NCBI GenBank assembly: GCA_036245805.1
Contig: BTRK01000006.1
Location: forward strand, 24,832,365 to 24,896,364
Origin: Pristionchus mayeri
Lineage: Eukaryota; Nematoda; Chromadorea; Rhabditida; Neodiplogasteridae
DNA length: 64,000 nucleotides
Direction of reading: 5' to 3'
Made by a program: the position numbers and the translations under genes. The notes beneath the pieces are model-generated. The model had not been told where the DNA came from and made no database searches. It saw nothing but the letters and a program-made list of their open reading frames with translations. Positions 48,701 to 60,088 of this stretch are shown here, in pieces. The first letter of the stretch is position 1. Every line of letters starts with the position of its first letter.

Positions 48701-50561
48701 TGACTTGCCAAGCACGTACAGTTTTTGCCTACTGTTGGGTACTTCCCCCGAAGCTTGGTAAAGGTGACTGTAAAGGTTGGGATTCGAACCCCATACCTTA
48801 GAATCCACCATAGGTAGGTTTGACCATCGGTTTTTCATCTGTGGTGAGAGAGAAGAGAGTGACACATTTACTCCATTTAGGCAGTTGAGAGAAATCGGGC
48901 GAAGAGAATGCTGGAGAAGGGACAACTGACTGGAGAAGTGATTGGAAGAGGTGGGTGGCACTCGATTTCATCCCTTTAAATTTGTATGATTCGGGAATAT
49001 AGTTTAATAACAATATATATTCAAATTTGTTGATCATTCTAATATATTTATATAGCAATACTTTGTTATTTTATTTAGATTAAGATTAATATTGATTAGG
49101 AACGAGGCTCATTCAGAATTCACGGGTCTCTCTCGATCGGAGGTGAATGAGTACATGTATCTCATGCCGCCCCAACTCGAACCTGAAATGGGAGGTGCGT
49201 CCAAAGATTGCGATTCATCTGAAATTCGATCTTCGTTAATTAAATAATGCATTTATGAAATTGAAGAGGTGGAGGAGTACGAGGAGGATTTGCAAGAGGA
49301 GGAAGAAGAAGTAGTGGAGGAGGAGGGAATCATTGATCCCGATGAGATGATGAATATTGTAAGTGAGGCAGACACATTTATAATTGTACAAGAAAAGCAG
49401 ATTAAATTAAACCTTTTTTGACAGATAATAGTGTATGTGCACTAGCGTTGGCAATTCGATAATAACGGGCCCGCTATTCCTCCCGCTCTCTCTTTCCGAG
49501 GTCACGGGCCCGCTACATATCGCTACGCTCGCTTTCCCGCGCGAACATGCCTCCGGTCATCTCCTAGCCGCGCACTCTAACTTCACCGGGTCAGAAAGAG
49601 CGGGAGGAGGCGAGGTAGAGAGGCAGCGTAGTCGCGTGATACGTAGCGATATATATCGATATGTAGCGGGCCCGCTACCTCTCTCGCTCCTCTGACCCGA
49701 CGTAGCGGGCCCGTTATATCGCTATCGTTTTGCCGACTCTAATGTGCACTTCAGCGAATGGTGCCTCTCCCTCCCTCGTCTATTCGCCGTGCTCCCCTCC
49801 CTCCCAGACTGATGGGATACAGGGATCACTTCAGAGACTTCCCTAGATGTGAGTTTGCTGCTCCCCTCTCGAAACACCTTACTAAGTTCTTACTAAGGGT
49901 GTACAATTAGAAATGGAATACTTGGTTATAAATGTCATGGGGGGGGATGTTCGAGTATTAATCTGGTAAAAAAAATGTTTTGAAATAAGTAGTCTCGATA
50001 GTTTGTGCCTGTGTGATCTCCTCCTTTTAGCGTATTCTCGCGGACACCACCAATTGGCTGCACTCCATCGAAGAGTCACCCAATTGGATAGAAGAGACTT
50101 GGAGATTCTCAATCGACGACTACCTCCTGGGGTACGGTAGGGAGGGAGTGATAAAGGGAGGCCATGGATGGAGATGACCAAGGAAGGAAGGGCAGCCATG
50201 AGTTATTAATTGCAGGTTGGGAATCAGAAGGAAGAAGATGAGGAAGAGGAAATCGATGTCGAGAGAGAAGAAGAGGTACTGTATCAGGTGGTATCGGGTG
50301 ATTTCTGCAAGTAATGTTTCATGGAATGGAAGGGCGAATAATAAAAAGGGATTTATATATGTTAAATTGTAGATGATCGAGGAAGAAGTAGTGGATGAAG
50401 AATTGGTGATGGATGAAGATGTCCATGAAGAGATGGGACAGAAGGAAGAAGAGAGAGAGGAGAGAGAGGAACAGGAGGAGGAGGGAGAGGAAGTGATGGA
50501 GGAGATTGAAAATGATGAGGAAGAAGATCAAATGCCACCCCAGTTGGACATGTATGCGTGA
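39777..50561 (+). CDS. AT-hook and C2H2 zinc-finger nuclear protein (4 fingers)
   Basis: 22 exons join in frame to 698 residues: 39777-40007, 40082-40135, 40640-40718, 40832-40926, 44216-44330, 44421-44504, 44614-44691, 44736-44818, 45053-45139, 45248-45360, 45453-45519, 45622-45711, 47481-47532, 47610-47683, 47727-47816, 48881-48954, 49100-49194, 49267-49358, 49755-49848, 50031-50131, 50216-50275 and 50373-50561. The start has an AT-hook (MSGRPRGRPRKDG). Basic (RRGRKKKK) and acidic stretches follow. Four C2H2 fingers lie between about 275 and 455 (KCTDCG, GCDLCERRF, KCPVCLLYF, ACDICGMGF), and the tail is acidic. Probably a DNA-binding chromatin or transcription factor. Paralogue of the next gene. 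Three introns are swollen by inverted-repeat elements. Confidence 0.87.
40310..40440. repeat. Degraded relative of the 7559-7881 foldback
   Basis: Holds gttacaaattgagtaac, aaaagttagttgcca and a ggcaaactac-like end, as in the PAF1-intron element, but one arm is largely lost. Confidence 0.45.
41035..44030. repeat. 3-kb palindrome made of tandem ~320-bp units in a zinc-finger gene intron
   Basis: The arms (about 41035-42480 and 42590-44030) are inverted copies with matching outer ends around ccattgctaggccaaac. Each arm contains four spaced copies of aaagccaatagg (near 41407, 41726, 42045 and 42364; inverted near 42610, 42930, 43345 and 43653), so the arm itself is a tandem array. The right arm has an extra local duplication: about 85 bp at 42803-42885 recur at 42971-43053. 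No ORF. Confidence 0.88.
46133..46534 (-). pseudogene. Inverted truncated copy of the AT-hook gene exon 1
   Basis: Reads MSGRPRGLPRKDRSDPVPR and onward like exon 1 at 39777-40007, with substitutions. Nine codons of the acidic stretch (VEEEVAASS) are deleted in frame. It diverges after VVEAP into an unrelated tail and stop. The open frame extends upstream into what is 5' flank in the original. It could be expressed from its own promoter copy, but no second exon is evident. Confidence 0.75.
46943..47140. repeat. Small foldback nested in the TIR element
   Basis: gtatctaagaatgactaaag on the left faces cttagtcattcttagagata on the right, and the inner gccaaagttggc / gccaactttggt also pair. Confidence 0.8.
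48180..48840. repeat. Repeat block with tRNA A- and B-box-like pieces
   Basis: ccgtggcctagcggtctaag at 48190 closely fits a tRNA D-arm/A-box. ggttcgagtcc near 48676 and the inverted ggattcgaacccc near 48780 both fit the B-box, and lie in the two arms of a small inverted repeat (tacctatgg...ccataggta). Looks like tRNA-derived elements broken by insertion. It lies in an intron of the zinc-finger gene. Confidence 0.5.
49437..49752. mobile_element. GC-rich MITE with repeated CGGGCCCG palindromes
   Basis: Inverted ends gtgcactagcgttggcaattc (left) and ttttgccgactctaatgtgcac (right). Inside are four cgggcccgctac/gtagcgggcccg palindromes and paired gagcgggaggaggcg-type blocks. Sits in a short intron. 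No ORF. Confidence 0.75.
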
Positions 50562-51383
50562 GAAGTGTATCTCTTCTGTATCCCCCCTCACTCCTTACCA
50601 TCCTACTTCAAAAATTAGATCTCAAAATTGAACAGTCAAATTCCCGCTTTATCACTGCTAAGTTAGTTAAGGATTTTGAAGCAGTTGATAGCCTTTCCAT
50701 TATATGGAATTTGTGTAATCGATCCCGAGTATTCGACAACCCCTTCACCTCCTCAGTTTTTTTTATCTCCATTCACTTCTGTTTGTTTTAAATGTGACTG
50801 TCTGCGTTTCTTCATGTTATTCCGATAAATTACTCTTTTTTGAAGATTGCAATTGGTCGCACTTTCTACAGTTGGAACTCTGGAAATGTATTGTTTTGTA
50901 AGAAGGAGAATTCCCGTTAGCCGCAGTGGAGAGCACTCGGGCGACTGTGCATGTACTATTGAACCTCGCATCTCCATTTCCAATAACATCAATCTATGTA
51001 TCAAAGCAGTTCCACCATCGTTCTCACCCCCTCTTCTCCTTTCCACTCTCATTCATCGATCCCTATACGTAGAGAGTCGGTCGGGGAAGAGGGCAATTCT
51101 CTCTCGTTCCTCTATTCATTGTGTACCCCTCCCTCAATTTCATTCATAGCTCTACTCGAGAGAGAGGGCGCTTGCTTCCATGAGAGTCTCTCCACTCCCT
51201 TCTACTCTCTTCCTCTTAATTCGCAGTGGCCTTCATTCGTATCGATTCACTCGTAAGGGGTGGTTGGGAGACGAGAGATAGGGGGAGGAGGGGAGAGGGG
51301 AGATTTGAATTAGCACTGTCGAGAGAGAGGGAGCGAGCGATTACTGGAGAGGAGAGGGAAGGAAACGAGAGTGTCCCTCACCA

Positions 51384-51414
<31 letters not shown>

Positions 51415-52216
51415 TTCATTCCTCGCAATTTCCATGCATGGACGTGGTTTTGTGTCACCTTTCCCTCTCCCCTCTCTCTTTTCCTCTCCCTTCCCCTCTC
51501 CATCCTCTCTTCCCCTCCCTCCCCTTCCGTCCCTTCTCGTTGGTCGATCGAATCACCATGTACAACTGGGGGTTTACTAGCATCGCGAGGGAAATATTCA
51601 TCTACTTGAGCGATTACTTGAGCGACGATTGGGAATGATATCAGTGATCACTACTACCTATTCAATTGGAATTGAGGCTGTTATGACACGAGGGGGGGGG
51701 GAGCTGTTGTATCTCTACCTCATTCACTTCCCTCATAATAAATCGAATATTAGCATAATGGTAATTGAATCTCCTCGAATTGCATGGACTCTCGTCTTTC
51801 ATTCCTTCCGTGGCTTCAACCCTCGTCGCTCTACAATATCCACATCACTAATTCGTTTCCCGAATTTTTACTTGTGATTCTTTGCTCTTTTAAACATAAA
51901 TCTATGTTAAGCCATAACCAATAATCATTTCCGTACACCTTTTTGCGTATAATCTCGCTCCCTTGAGTGTGAATGCTGTCTCGTTTCTCCTTCGATTCTC
52001 TGAACTTCCTCTGGCTGCCCTCCTTCTCCTCTTATTCCCTCATTTCATCTGCCCCTTCTCATTTCTTCCCTTCGATCATTCGATTACTCACTATTCATTC
52101 ACTGCTCGTGGTTGGTCTCTCCATCTCTCAATCCATAATAGCTATCTCTCCCTCTCTTCTACTCTTTTATTGCCTAGTGATGATGGGTTTTCTCCACCTG
52201 ATTATTAATCGTTAAG
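50562..52216. other. Spacer between the two zinc-finger paralogues
   Basis: Pyrimidine-rich blocks (51390-51540 and 52000-52170) and a short CT microsatellite near 51391. No supported exon found. It must contain the promoter of the 52217 gene. Confidence 0.4.
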
Positions 52217-55200
52217 ATGCGTCGATCCGCACGAAATGCAGCGAAAAGAGTGAAAGAGGAAGAGGAGAAGGAGAAGGAAGAGACAGTTATCAAGAGGAAG
52301 CGAATGGTCAGAACTCATTGAGAAGTATTTAAACATTTGATGACAGGGGCACATTTAATATCTCGGTATAATTTTCTCTGAAATAACAATTTACTCCGTC
52401 GGATATACAGACATTTGAAATGATTTGGAGGTGATAATATTAAACTGAAGTGAATACAAATGATTGCAGCCGAAGGAGGAAGAGACAGAGACAGTGGAGA
52501 TTCCCCTCTTCACGAATGACAGAAGATCCCCAGTGATGGTGAAGGAAGAATTGATTGAGAGAGAAGAAGTGGAGACGAAGGAAGAAGGAGAACTCAGTGA
52601 AGAAGAGGAAGAAGGAGAAGGGGAGGACGAGGGGGAATTCACCATTGATGATGCACAGATGGACGAGTGTGAGTATTCGATTATATTAGAAGAATTGTCG
52701 TAGAAGTCTACTAAGACTGGCCTGCTTCGTCCCGTCCCCTTAGTGTTCTATGGACATCATCTTGCCTTTAACCGACGTGAGACAGCCTGTGTACACTCAC
52801 AAACGTGCCATTCTCTTCTCGTCTTGCAGTATTCCCTCGTGCATCGAAGGACAAGGCAGTGATTCCGTGTCCTCTCTGCCAGAAATCCTGCATAGGGAAG
52901 TACGGACTGGAGCATCATTTCAGGAAGGAACACAAGGTTTGATCCCCTCTCTTCCCCTCCAGAGACGATGGAATATCTCAGGAGGACGACATTCCCTCCG
53001 TCTTCGAATGCGAACTATGTGACAAGTCGTACAAGAGATATTCCTGTCTGCAGAAGCACAAGCGATTGGTCAGTCCCCACTCAATCTTTGGTCTATCTTC
53101 CGAATGGTTCAACTTGTATTGGATTCTGCAGACTCATCTGCGAAAGATCAAAGGGAAGAAGGAGGGAGCAGTGCCATGTCCACTCTGCGATGCCAAGTTC
53201 TCTGGGAACTACGTGCTGTCGGATCATCTCAGATTGGAACACGGAGTGAGTTGACAATAGAGGAAGAGAGAGGGGGGGAGGGAGGGAGAGGCTGATGATT
53301 CCCCCCTTGAGGAAGTGGATATTCGTCCCTTCGAGTGTGACATCTGCGGATTGCCCAATCGAACTGCGAATGCACTCAGAAACCACAAGAAGAAGGTTGG
53401 AATATGTTCAGATCTGATGGATAAGGGGGATCGATTGAGTTACTCTGTGTGGAATGAGAGTGTTCTCCTTGCAGCATCTTCCTGCCCGAGGGGAATTCCA
53501 TTGCGAGATCTGCGAGATGCACTTCCCCAAGTACACGGGATTGGAGAGGCACCAGAAACAGGTAGAGGAGAGGAGAGAAGCCTCTCATCCCCCCCCCCTT
53601 CCCTCCCCCCTGAGTACTCCCTCTCTGCTTCAGCGACACGGGATGGTCACAGACTCCGCCCTGGCGATGCAGCCGAAGGAATTCCCGTGTCCCCTTTGCG
53701 AGAACAGATTCAGCTATCAGGTAGGCGAGACTCACTCAATCCTCCTTTTATCGGAATCGTCTCTTCCTCCTCTCGATATCCAATCAAAAGTTTTATCAAG
53801 CCTGTTGAGATGTGATATTGCAAGTAGTTTAGACGGATTAGAACATACATTTCTGAAAAATGATAGCGATAATAATAGAATCTCTCATTTGAGAGTCATC
53901 TGGACACTCATCTGGAAAAGGATCACGCTGATGTAGACACTGGCAACTTCGAGGTTAGTGAAGAGAGGAATTGTTAGGATGATACACGGCATGATTTTTA
54001 CTGACGACAAGAAAAAAGTGACTCCAGGAAAACGAAAATATCGTAATTTGCTCTGGTCGGATCACGTCCTTGAATTACTGTGCAAATTTAAGTAGATCAC
54101 ATTTTATTACGGTACAGTCCCTGCGTTTTGTAAAAATTTAAAATAGGGCCTGAAATTACAGAGAACGGACAAATCTCCTTTGCATTACGGTAGCTTCGAG
54201 ACAGCCGTTAAGGGAGCCGGGATTTTCGTGGCTGCAACATTTCACACTTTCTATTTTTATTTTTATTTCGAAGGGACCATCGCTCTGAACGGAATGTCGA
54301 AAAAAATCATGCCGTGATGATATGTGATGAATCCCTTTGTGATTTATGAACATAAATGAAAATATTACAAATTGTTTTGCTTATCAGGTTGAACTACTAA
54401 ACTAAATATATTTTTGAAATAAATTGGGTGAATTAGAATGGGTGGTTGCAGTGCAGTACGTGTGGTCGTTGCTTCAAGACTCATCGAGCAGTCGTCGCCC
54501 ATAGGAAAACCCACCAGATAACTCCCTTCGATGCGAGGAATGGAGAGAGTGAATACAAGTGAGGAAGGGAAGAGGCACGAGGGAGGAGAGGAAAGAGACG
54601 AGGAATGAAGATTGTGTTCAGGTTCCCGTGTGATTTGTGTGCCCGTCGATTCGAGAAGTGGGAGGGACTCGTATTCCACCAGAGACAAGTGAGACAACCA
54701 CTCATATCATCTCCATTCTGATTCGATCTGATAAAAGGTTCACAGGGGATCCCTGCTGGCTGTCCACATGAAACTCCACTGTCATCCTACTAGGAGAGAA
54801 TATCGTACTGTTGTTTCACGAAAAAATCCATGTAATCTTTCTGGGATAATGACTTTCCCAGTGGGAAGACGTGGAATTTGGCAGCTGCAGGGATTCCACA
54901 GGGAATCTTTCCGCAGGTCGGTTGTCCTTCCTCATGATCTCCTGTGGTTGAGGTTCATCAGACTGTCTCTGAAGAGTGCAAGAAATTGGAGAAGGAGATT
55001 GACTACGGAGTGCAATGCCCCGTCTGTGAACAGTACTACAAGGTAGGAAGGAAAGGAGGAAGGAGAAAACACCTTTACAGGGCAATCACGCTCTATCCTG
55101 CCACATCCAGAAGGACCATCCTGACTTCGAAGGTTAGCTGACACTAGTTGTCTACTGTGTTATCGTCTCCATCCTTGGGGGAGGGATGGGATGGCAAGGG

Positions 55201-56153
55201 AATTCCCTCTCAGGTCGTCTCTTCGTCTGTCTCGATTGCGACGCCGCATTCAAGCACTACGCGAGGCTGAGACAGCATAGAACTCATGTAAGTAACACCC
55301 ACTCAATCAAAAATGCAATATCTATTTTTGTTACATCCTCAACAGCAAAGTTATGCTTGAAAGAATTGTCATCTCAAAATAGTTGGCATTAAATCAATTG
55401 TGATCAATTATGCGAATGATTCTTTCAATTTGAGAAGCACGGCGTGCCAGTGAAATTCAAGCAGGGATATCTGAAGGCGAATCCAGAACTGAAGAGAGTG
55501 AAAGATGCAGAGAGGAGAATGAAGAGGTATGAGACCCCATTCCCTCCCTGGTTGAGTGACCATCTCAGATCGATCACTGGTCGATCTCACAATGGAGGAG
55601 ATGATATCAAAGTGGAGATTGAGGAGGGAGAGGAGATTTCAGAGGAGATGCTCCTTCGATTGACGAGTACCTTTTTATTTTTTTATTTTATGATTAATCT
55701 AGTGTTTATCATTACTCAACTTCTTTAAGTTAGCACATTGTAAATCAAAGTGTAATTATCAGACGGGGACGGATTCATCAAAGAGGAACCAATCGATTGG
55801 GATGAAGTGGAAGAGGAGGAGCATGAGGGTGAACACTCATTATACTTACTTCTCTATCATGCTTATTTTCGATATTCATCCCTTGATTGTGATGAATGAG
55901 ACAGACTAATGATGAATAATTCAGCCAAACCGGGGACTTCTGCATTGAATCTCGTATGGAAGCAGCCAAAGGTGGAGGAAGAGGTAGGCCATCAGTCGTA
56001 TCCAGCCAATCCATTCACTGATTCCATTAAGAAGATGGATATTTGAAGGATTCTCTGAGCGATTCTGGTGGATTGTGCATCGATGAAGGAAGTGAGGGGA
56101 CGTCTTCCGAGAGGTTACGATTGGTGAAGAAGGAAGAACCAGTTTGCGCATGA
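52217..56153 (+). CDS. C2H2 zinc-finger protein with 10 fingers, tandem paralogue
   Basis: 18 exons join in frame to about 588 residues: 52217-52306, 52470-52668, 52830-52936, 52982-53068, 53132-53245, 53312-53395, 53475-53561, 53634-53720, 53894-53953, 54452-54558, 54622-54688, 54953-55042, 55081-55132, 55214-55287, 55435-55666, 55763-55828, 55925-55983 and 56049-56153. Basic start MRRSARNAAKRV, acidic stretch, then fingers from about residue 105: PCPLCQ, ECELCD, PCPLCD, ECDICG, CEICE, PCPLCE, CSTCG, PCDLCA, CPVCEQ and CLDCD. The last four match the four fingers of the upstream gene, as does the following VPVKFKQGYLK. The tail is acidic with an IKEEPIDWDE sumoylation-like site. Probably a nuclear DNA-binding protein. 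A 42-bp optional intron may lie inside the exon at 55435. Confidence 0.87.
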
Positions 56154-56693
56154 TTTTGCTCTCTAATCTTCACATATCAGTGATAGGAGATTACTTTTCA
56201 ATTGTTTTGAAAACATTACAAAATTGATTACAATATGTATAGTCCATTCTCCAGAGTTAACATTGATTATTTTTTATCTGTATTTTCTTTGGGTTTTCAC
56301 CCTTCACTTTGTCACCCTTCATTCTGTAATACATTGCCCTAAACAACGACACATTCCGATTATTCATGTAATTGTCGAGTCAAATTCTCCATTCGCCTTT
56401 CTTTCCATGTCCTTACAAATCCGAAATTAATTTGAACGTGCGGGTTGTAAACAATGTTGTCAGTTGTGCACTCTGCTTTCCCTTGTTACTTTCTCATCTT
56501 TGCATAATTGCTATACGTTGCAAACATGTAATAAATATTGGTTGTGTTCCTGGTTGGAAAGAATATGTTGTTTGTTCAAATGGAATGGAGATAATCTTTA
56601 TCTAGAATGTACACACAGAAAACCGTCGATGATTGCGCCTACGCAATAGTCGATCGACTACTCGGGATACGGCTGGAGATCTGTCGGATTGAA
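56154..56693. other. Convergent spacer
   Basis: AT-rich, between the stops of the zinc-finger gene and the cysteine-rich gene. No feature seen. Confidence 0.4.
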
Positions 56694-57053
56694 TCAACAG
56701 CAATGGACTCCGTCGCAAGCGTATCCCGAAGGGCAGAGACCGTCTAGGCACTCTGAAAATCTCTTCCCTGATTGGGTAGGAGGGGGAGGGGGGGGGGGAG
56801 GGGGAGGGGGAGGGGGGGGGGGGCGACCTCCGATTGGCTTCTGACAGATGGCAGCTCTCTTCGTCCTTCTCACGATGCACGAATCACTCACACAATCATA
56901 GCCAGGAGGACACATTCCAGCCAGACAAGCTGAAGAGAGAGAGGGAATGGAGAGAGGAGGGAAGGAGTACTCACATCCGATGGCACCGACTGACTGAGTG
57001 GGACCAGCCAGGGAAGAGACGAGCAGACACGAAAGGAAGATCACACTGTACAT
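56694..57053 (-). CDS. 79-residue secreted protein with two CPxGYxC cysteine repeats
   Basis: Three exons, 57053-56975, 56929-56828 and 56752-56694, join in frame. Residues 1-16 are a signal peptide (MYSVIFLSCLLVSSLA). The mature protein has two copies of C-x4-C-P-x-G-Y-x-C-x4-C (residues 28-44 and 62-78), ending in CC, with a basic RRTKR between them that could be a processing site. The poly-G/C run at 56779-56822 is intron; reading through it makes a false poly-proline ORF. The module resembles the head of the ShK protein at 36 kb and lustrin-type repeats. Function unknown. Confidence 0.85.
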   Translation of the reverse strand: MYSVIFLSCLLVSSLAGPTQSVGAIGCEYSFPPLSIPSLSSACLAGMCPPGYDCVSDSCIVRRTKRAAICQKPIGGRPPPPPPPPPPPPPPPTQSGKRFSECLDGLCPSGYACDGVHCC

Positions 57054-57843
57054 TATACGGGCTGCAATCCGAATATTACGAGTAGAACAAGTACTAACAA
57101 ATGCTAGGATGCACAAATGCATCAACGAAGATCTCCGGAAATGAAAACGTATGAGGAAGAGGCGTTGGAACTGGGCTTTATAGGAAGAGCGGAGTGGATG
57201 TTACTGATCACGTTGGATGAAGTAGAGATAAGTGCAGTAAGAGAGAAATAGAGAAGGAGAAGATCGAAACGACTGCTGAATAAATGAGAAGGAGCATTGG
57301 ATGGAAAGTTTGTTGTCGCAGCTTTGAGAGGTAGGAAACGAGTGGAAAACAGTGGGGAATCAGTTTATCCCATTGATTACGTGCTGATTCCTCCCGGGTC
57401 AAAGGTCAATTCATTTTCGAATCTTCTTCGTGTTTGAAACGTTGCACGGGAAGTTTCAGACATATTTTGTTGTGATTTCCTTCGAAGAGATGCATTCCCT
57501 CTTATTCTCTCAGAGTTCCTCGTTGTCTCGCGAGGAATCTCCATTTCGTTCAACTTCTTCAGTTACCGATTAGTTCCAAACCCGCGGGCATGTATTTTAC
57601 CGTGATCTGCAATTTAGTCCGTCCCTAATGATTGGTCATGGAAATGCAAAAGAAATGAGGGAATCGGTGAACGACGGGGATGAGATTGGCTAGTGATGAT
57701 CCAATCAAGAAGGAGAATTCTTCGTGCCCAGACTGATTGTTACTGCAGTGAATTCCTCTGGAGATCGCAGTCCGAGGGCACGCATACCAATTAGATACAC
57801 CCCCCTCCTCAAGGGAAGACCAACCATCTCGTGCCGTATGACC
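57054..57843. other. Spacer upstream of the cysteine-rich gene
   Basis: Promoter side of the 79-residue gene and 3' flank of the receptor gene. No supported exon or motif. Confidence 0.35.
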
Positions 57844-59470
57844 TCATCTCACAAACCTCACAAATTGAGAGAATACAATGAGGAGGAGTGGTTGGAGGGC
57901 AGAGTTGATGAAGAAGAGGAAGCAGACGAGCCATGTCGCCCACTTGCCAGACCCTGCAAGGGAAGGAGAGAGGGAGGGGGGAGGGAGGGAGGGACCTGTC
58001 CCCGTGAAGAGAGCTGCCTGTCCAAGGATGAATACGACGGAGGAGAGAGCACAAGGGAGAATGAGTCTGAAGAGAAAGTGAAGGGTAGGGAACCACCTCG
58101 ATTCCCATCCTTCCGAATACGTATTCAAGGGAATATAAGAAAAATGCTAACTTCCTCTTGACATTCATAAATCGGTTGGACGTTCCTCTGAGTATAATTC
58201 GATGCCGCATGAGAATGAAGATGGCGACCCTTGAGTTATCCGAGTTGAGAAATTGACATTGGAAAATGAGCAAACCCGTAGAATAGAAATGGAAGGAATC
58301 CGGCAATGGAATTGACTGTGAGAAAGAGTTGAGAGTGACCTCCCGACATGCATCCGAAGGATCAACGATTGCATTGCCATGATGAACCCTATCACTTTGC
58401 AAAGTTGTCATTGGCCAGTCCGTATATGGCGGGTTCGAAGTAGAAAGTAGTGATGAAAGGTTGGAAGTGAGTGGCGCATTCCTCAAAAGTTCCCATCCTT
58501 ATTCTGCTTTCTTTCTGAGCAGTTGCCCATTTATTCATCATCCCTTCGCTCAGTATTTGAATTACGTCATGTCACACTCCATTCTCAATTCTATTTTCAT
58601 CCCTTCTATTTCTGAAATTGCAAATCCCTCCTGAGTTGATGAAGAAAACGAGTGGGAGGATGCGAGATTAGGCAACTTTGACGTTTGCATCATTGGAAAT
58701 GAGGATGATCATGGAAGGTCGACTGTGAATGAATACCAGAATGAGGGGAGAGATCCATCCAATGAGGAGACAGAGGGAATACGAAGTACGACGAGATTGA
58801 AGACGGAAGGAATGAGGAGAGAAGACGGCTAGCAGACGAGACCTAGAGGAAGAGAGAGAGAGGGGGGGAGGGGGGGGGGGAGGACTGACCAGGCGATCAG
58901 AGGCAGATGGAAACAACACGCGAACCATGTGTAGTCAATGTAGAACTGAATCGGACTGGTCTATTATTGAAGTAGCATCGAAAGTGATCGAACTAGAGAG
59001 AAAATACCTGTAACCAGGGTCGCCCCTCTACACTCACGAGTCGACTCTTAGAGAGAATTGCGACTCCGTTGATGAAAGAATACTGGAAGAGACTCATGAG
59101 GAACATGGAATCACTTGAAGAGGAGAAGATGAAGAGAAGGATAGACAGGATCTGGAAGGGAGGAGGAAGTACCTGAATCATGCAGAGGATATCAGCCACT
59201 CCCATGGAGATGAGATAGCGGAAACCAATGACCTCCTGAGAATTATGACCACTGTTGAATATGAAATATTATTTGCAGCAAGATGAGAAAGGATGAATGA
59301 AGTAAAGAATGAATGGATACCTTCTCTGCCCCAATGAAGACGAAGATTACGAGAATGTAGAGAGGGACGAAGAAGAGAGAGAGCACAATCAACGACCCAC
59401 CAACCATCCAATCTCCCCCCTCCAGAGGAGATGAATACCAGTGAGCGAATGGATCTACAGGAGTAGTCAT
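57844..59470 (-). CDS. Seven-transmembrane receptor of nematode chemoreceptor type
   Basis: Exons read: 59470-59321 (TM1, LIVLSLFFVPLYILVIFVF), 59235-59173 (TM2, YLISMGVADILCMIQ), 59151-59008, 58945-58890 (DYTWFACCFHLPLIAW), 58842-58677 (after TM3 SRLLAVFSP, then TM4 CLLIGWISPLILVFI), 58481-58396 (extracellular loop), a TM5-containing exon near 58340-58240 (NSIAGFLPFLFYGFAHFP), 58066-57996 (TM6) and 57953-57844 (TM7, NSALQPLLLIVFSQFVRFVR-stop). The layout fits an Srx/Srt/Srsx-type serpentine receptor acting in the plasma membrane of sensory neurons; the subfamily is not certain. Phase between 58396 and 58066 was not resolved, so one exon edge there is wrong or the gene is damaged. Confidence 0.8.
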
Positions 59471-60088
59471 CCCTATCTTGTCTCTCCCAAGTCAAGAGAG
59501 AAGAGATCTCTCCTTCTGAATATTTGACGACCGCTCCATTTCACACGTCGAATTGTTTGGGAATTTTCATTAGACTGGGGTCTCGATGAACTCTTTTGCT
59601 TCCTCCTCTCGAGGGGAGGAGAGAGGAAGGGCTCGTGAGAGACAGAAAGAGGCATAATGAAGGCATTTAGATGCACTAAGAAGACCCTATTTCGATGGGG
59701 AAAAGGACCAAGATCAGCGGCCAGAGGAAATGGAAGTGACAAAAAAGCATAGAAAATGTTGCAATAATTGAGAGAAGGCGAGAAGGTAAGAAGAGAGATG
59801 AGACAATTGCACGAAATAAGTAATATCCAAAGTACTTTATTATTATTGTCCGTTTGCGACTAATAGGAAGAGTACCGCATAGTTGAATGAGATCATGAGT
59901 GGCTACAGTATCACACACTACGACTAGAAGGGAAGTAGATCTCAAGTGGATCGAATGCCTGAACGAGAGGGAAGACCAATGGTGCACGTCGATGACTTCA
60001 GTCTCTCTGCCTCCACTTCTCTGAAAGAGATCGAGGTTGAGGGGGAGAGGGAGAGAGGGGAGGGGGGAGGGAAGGGGAAGAGGACTTC
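59471..60088. promoter_or_regulatory. Upstream region of the receptor gene
   Basis: 618 bp between the lipase stop and the receptor start, both on the minus strand. No recognisable element. Confidence 0.35.

Noticed and set aside
56694..57125. Single 143-residue ORF with a 15-proline run
   Set aside because: The proline run is an intron polypyrimidine tract; splicing gives two clean cysteine repeats instead.
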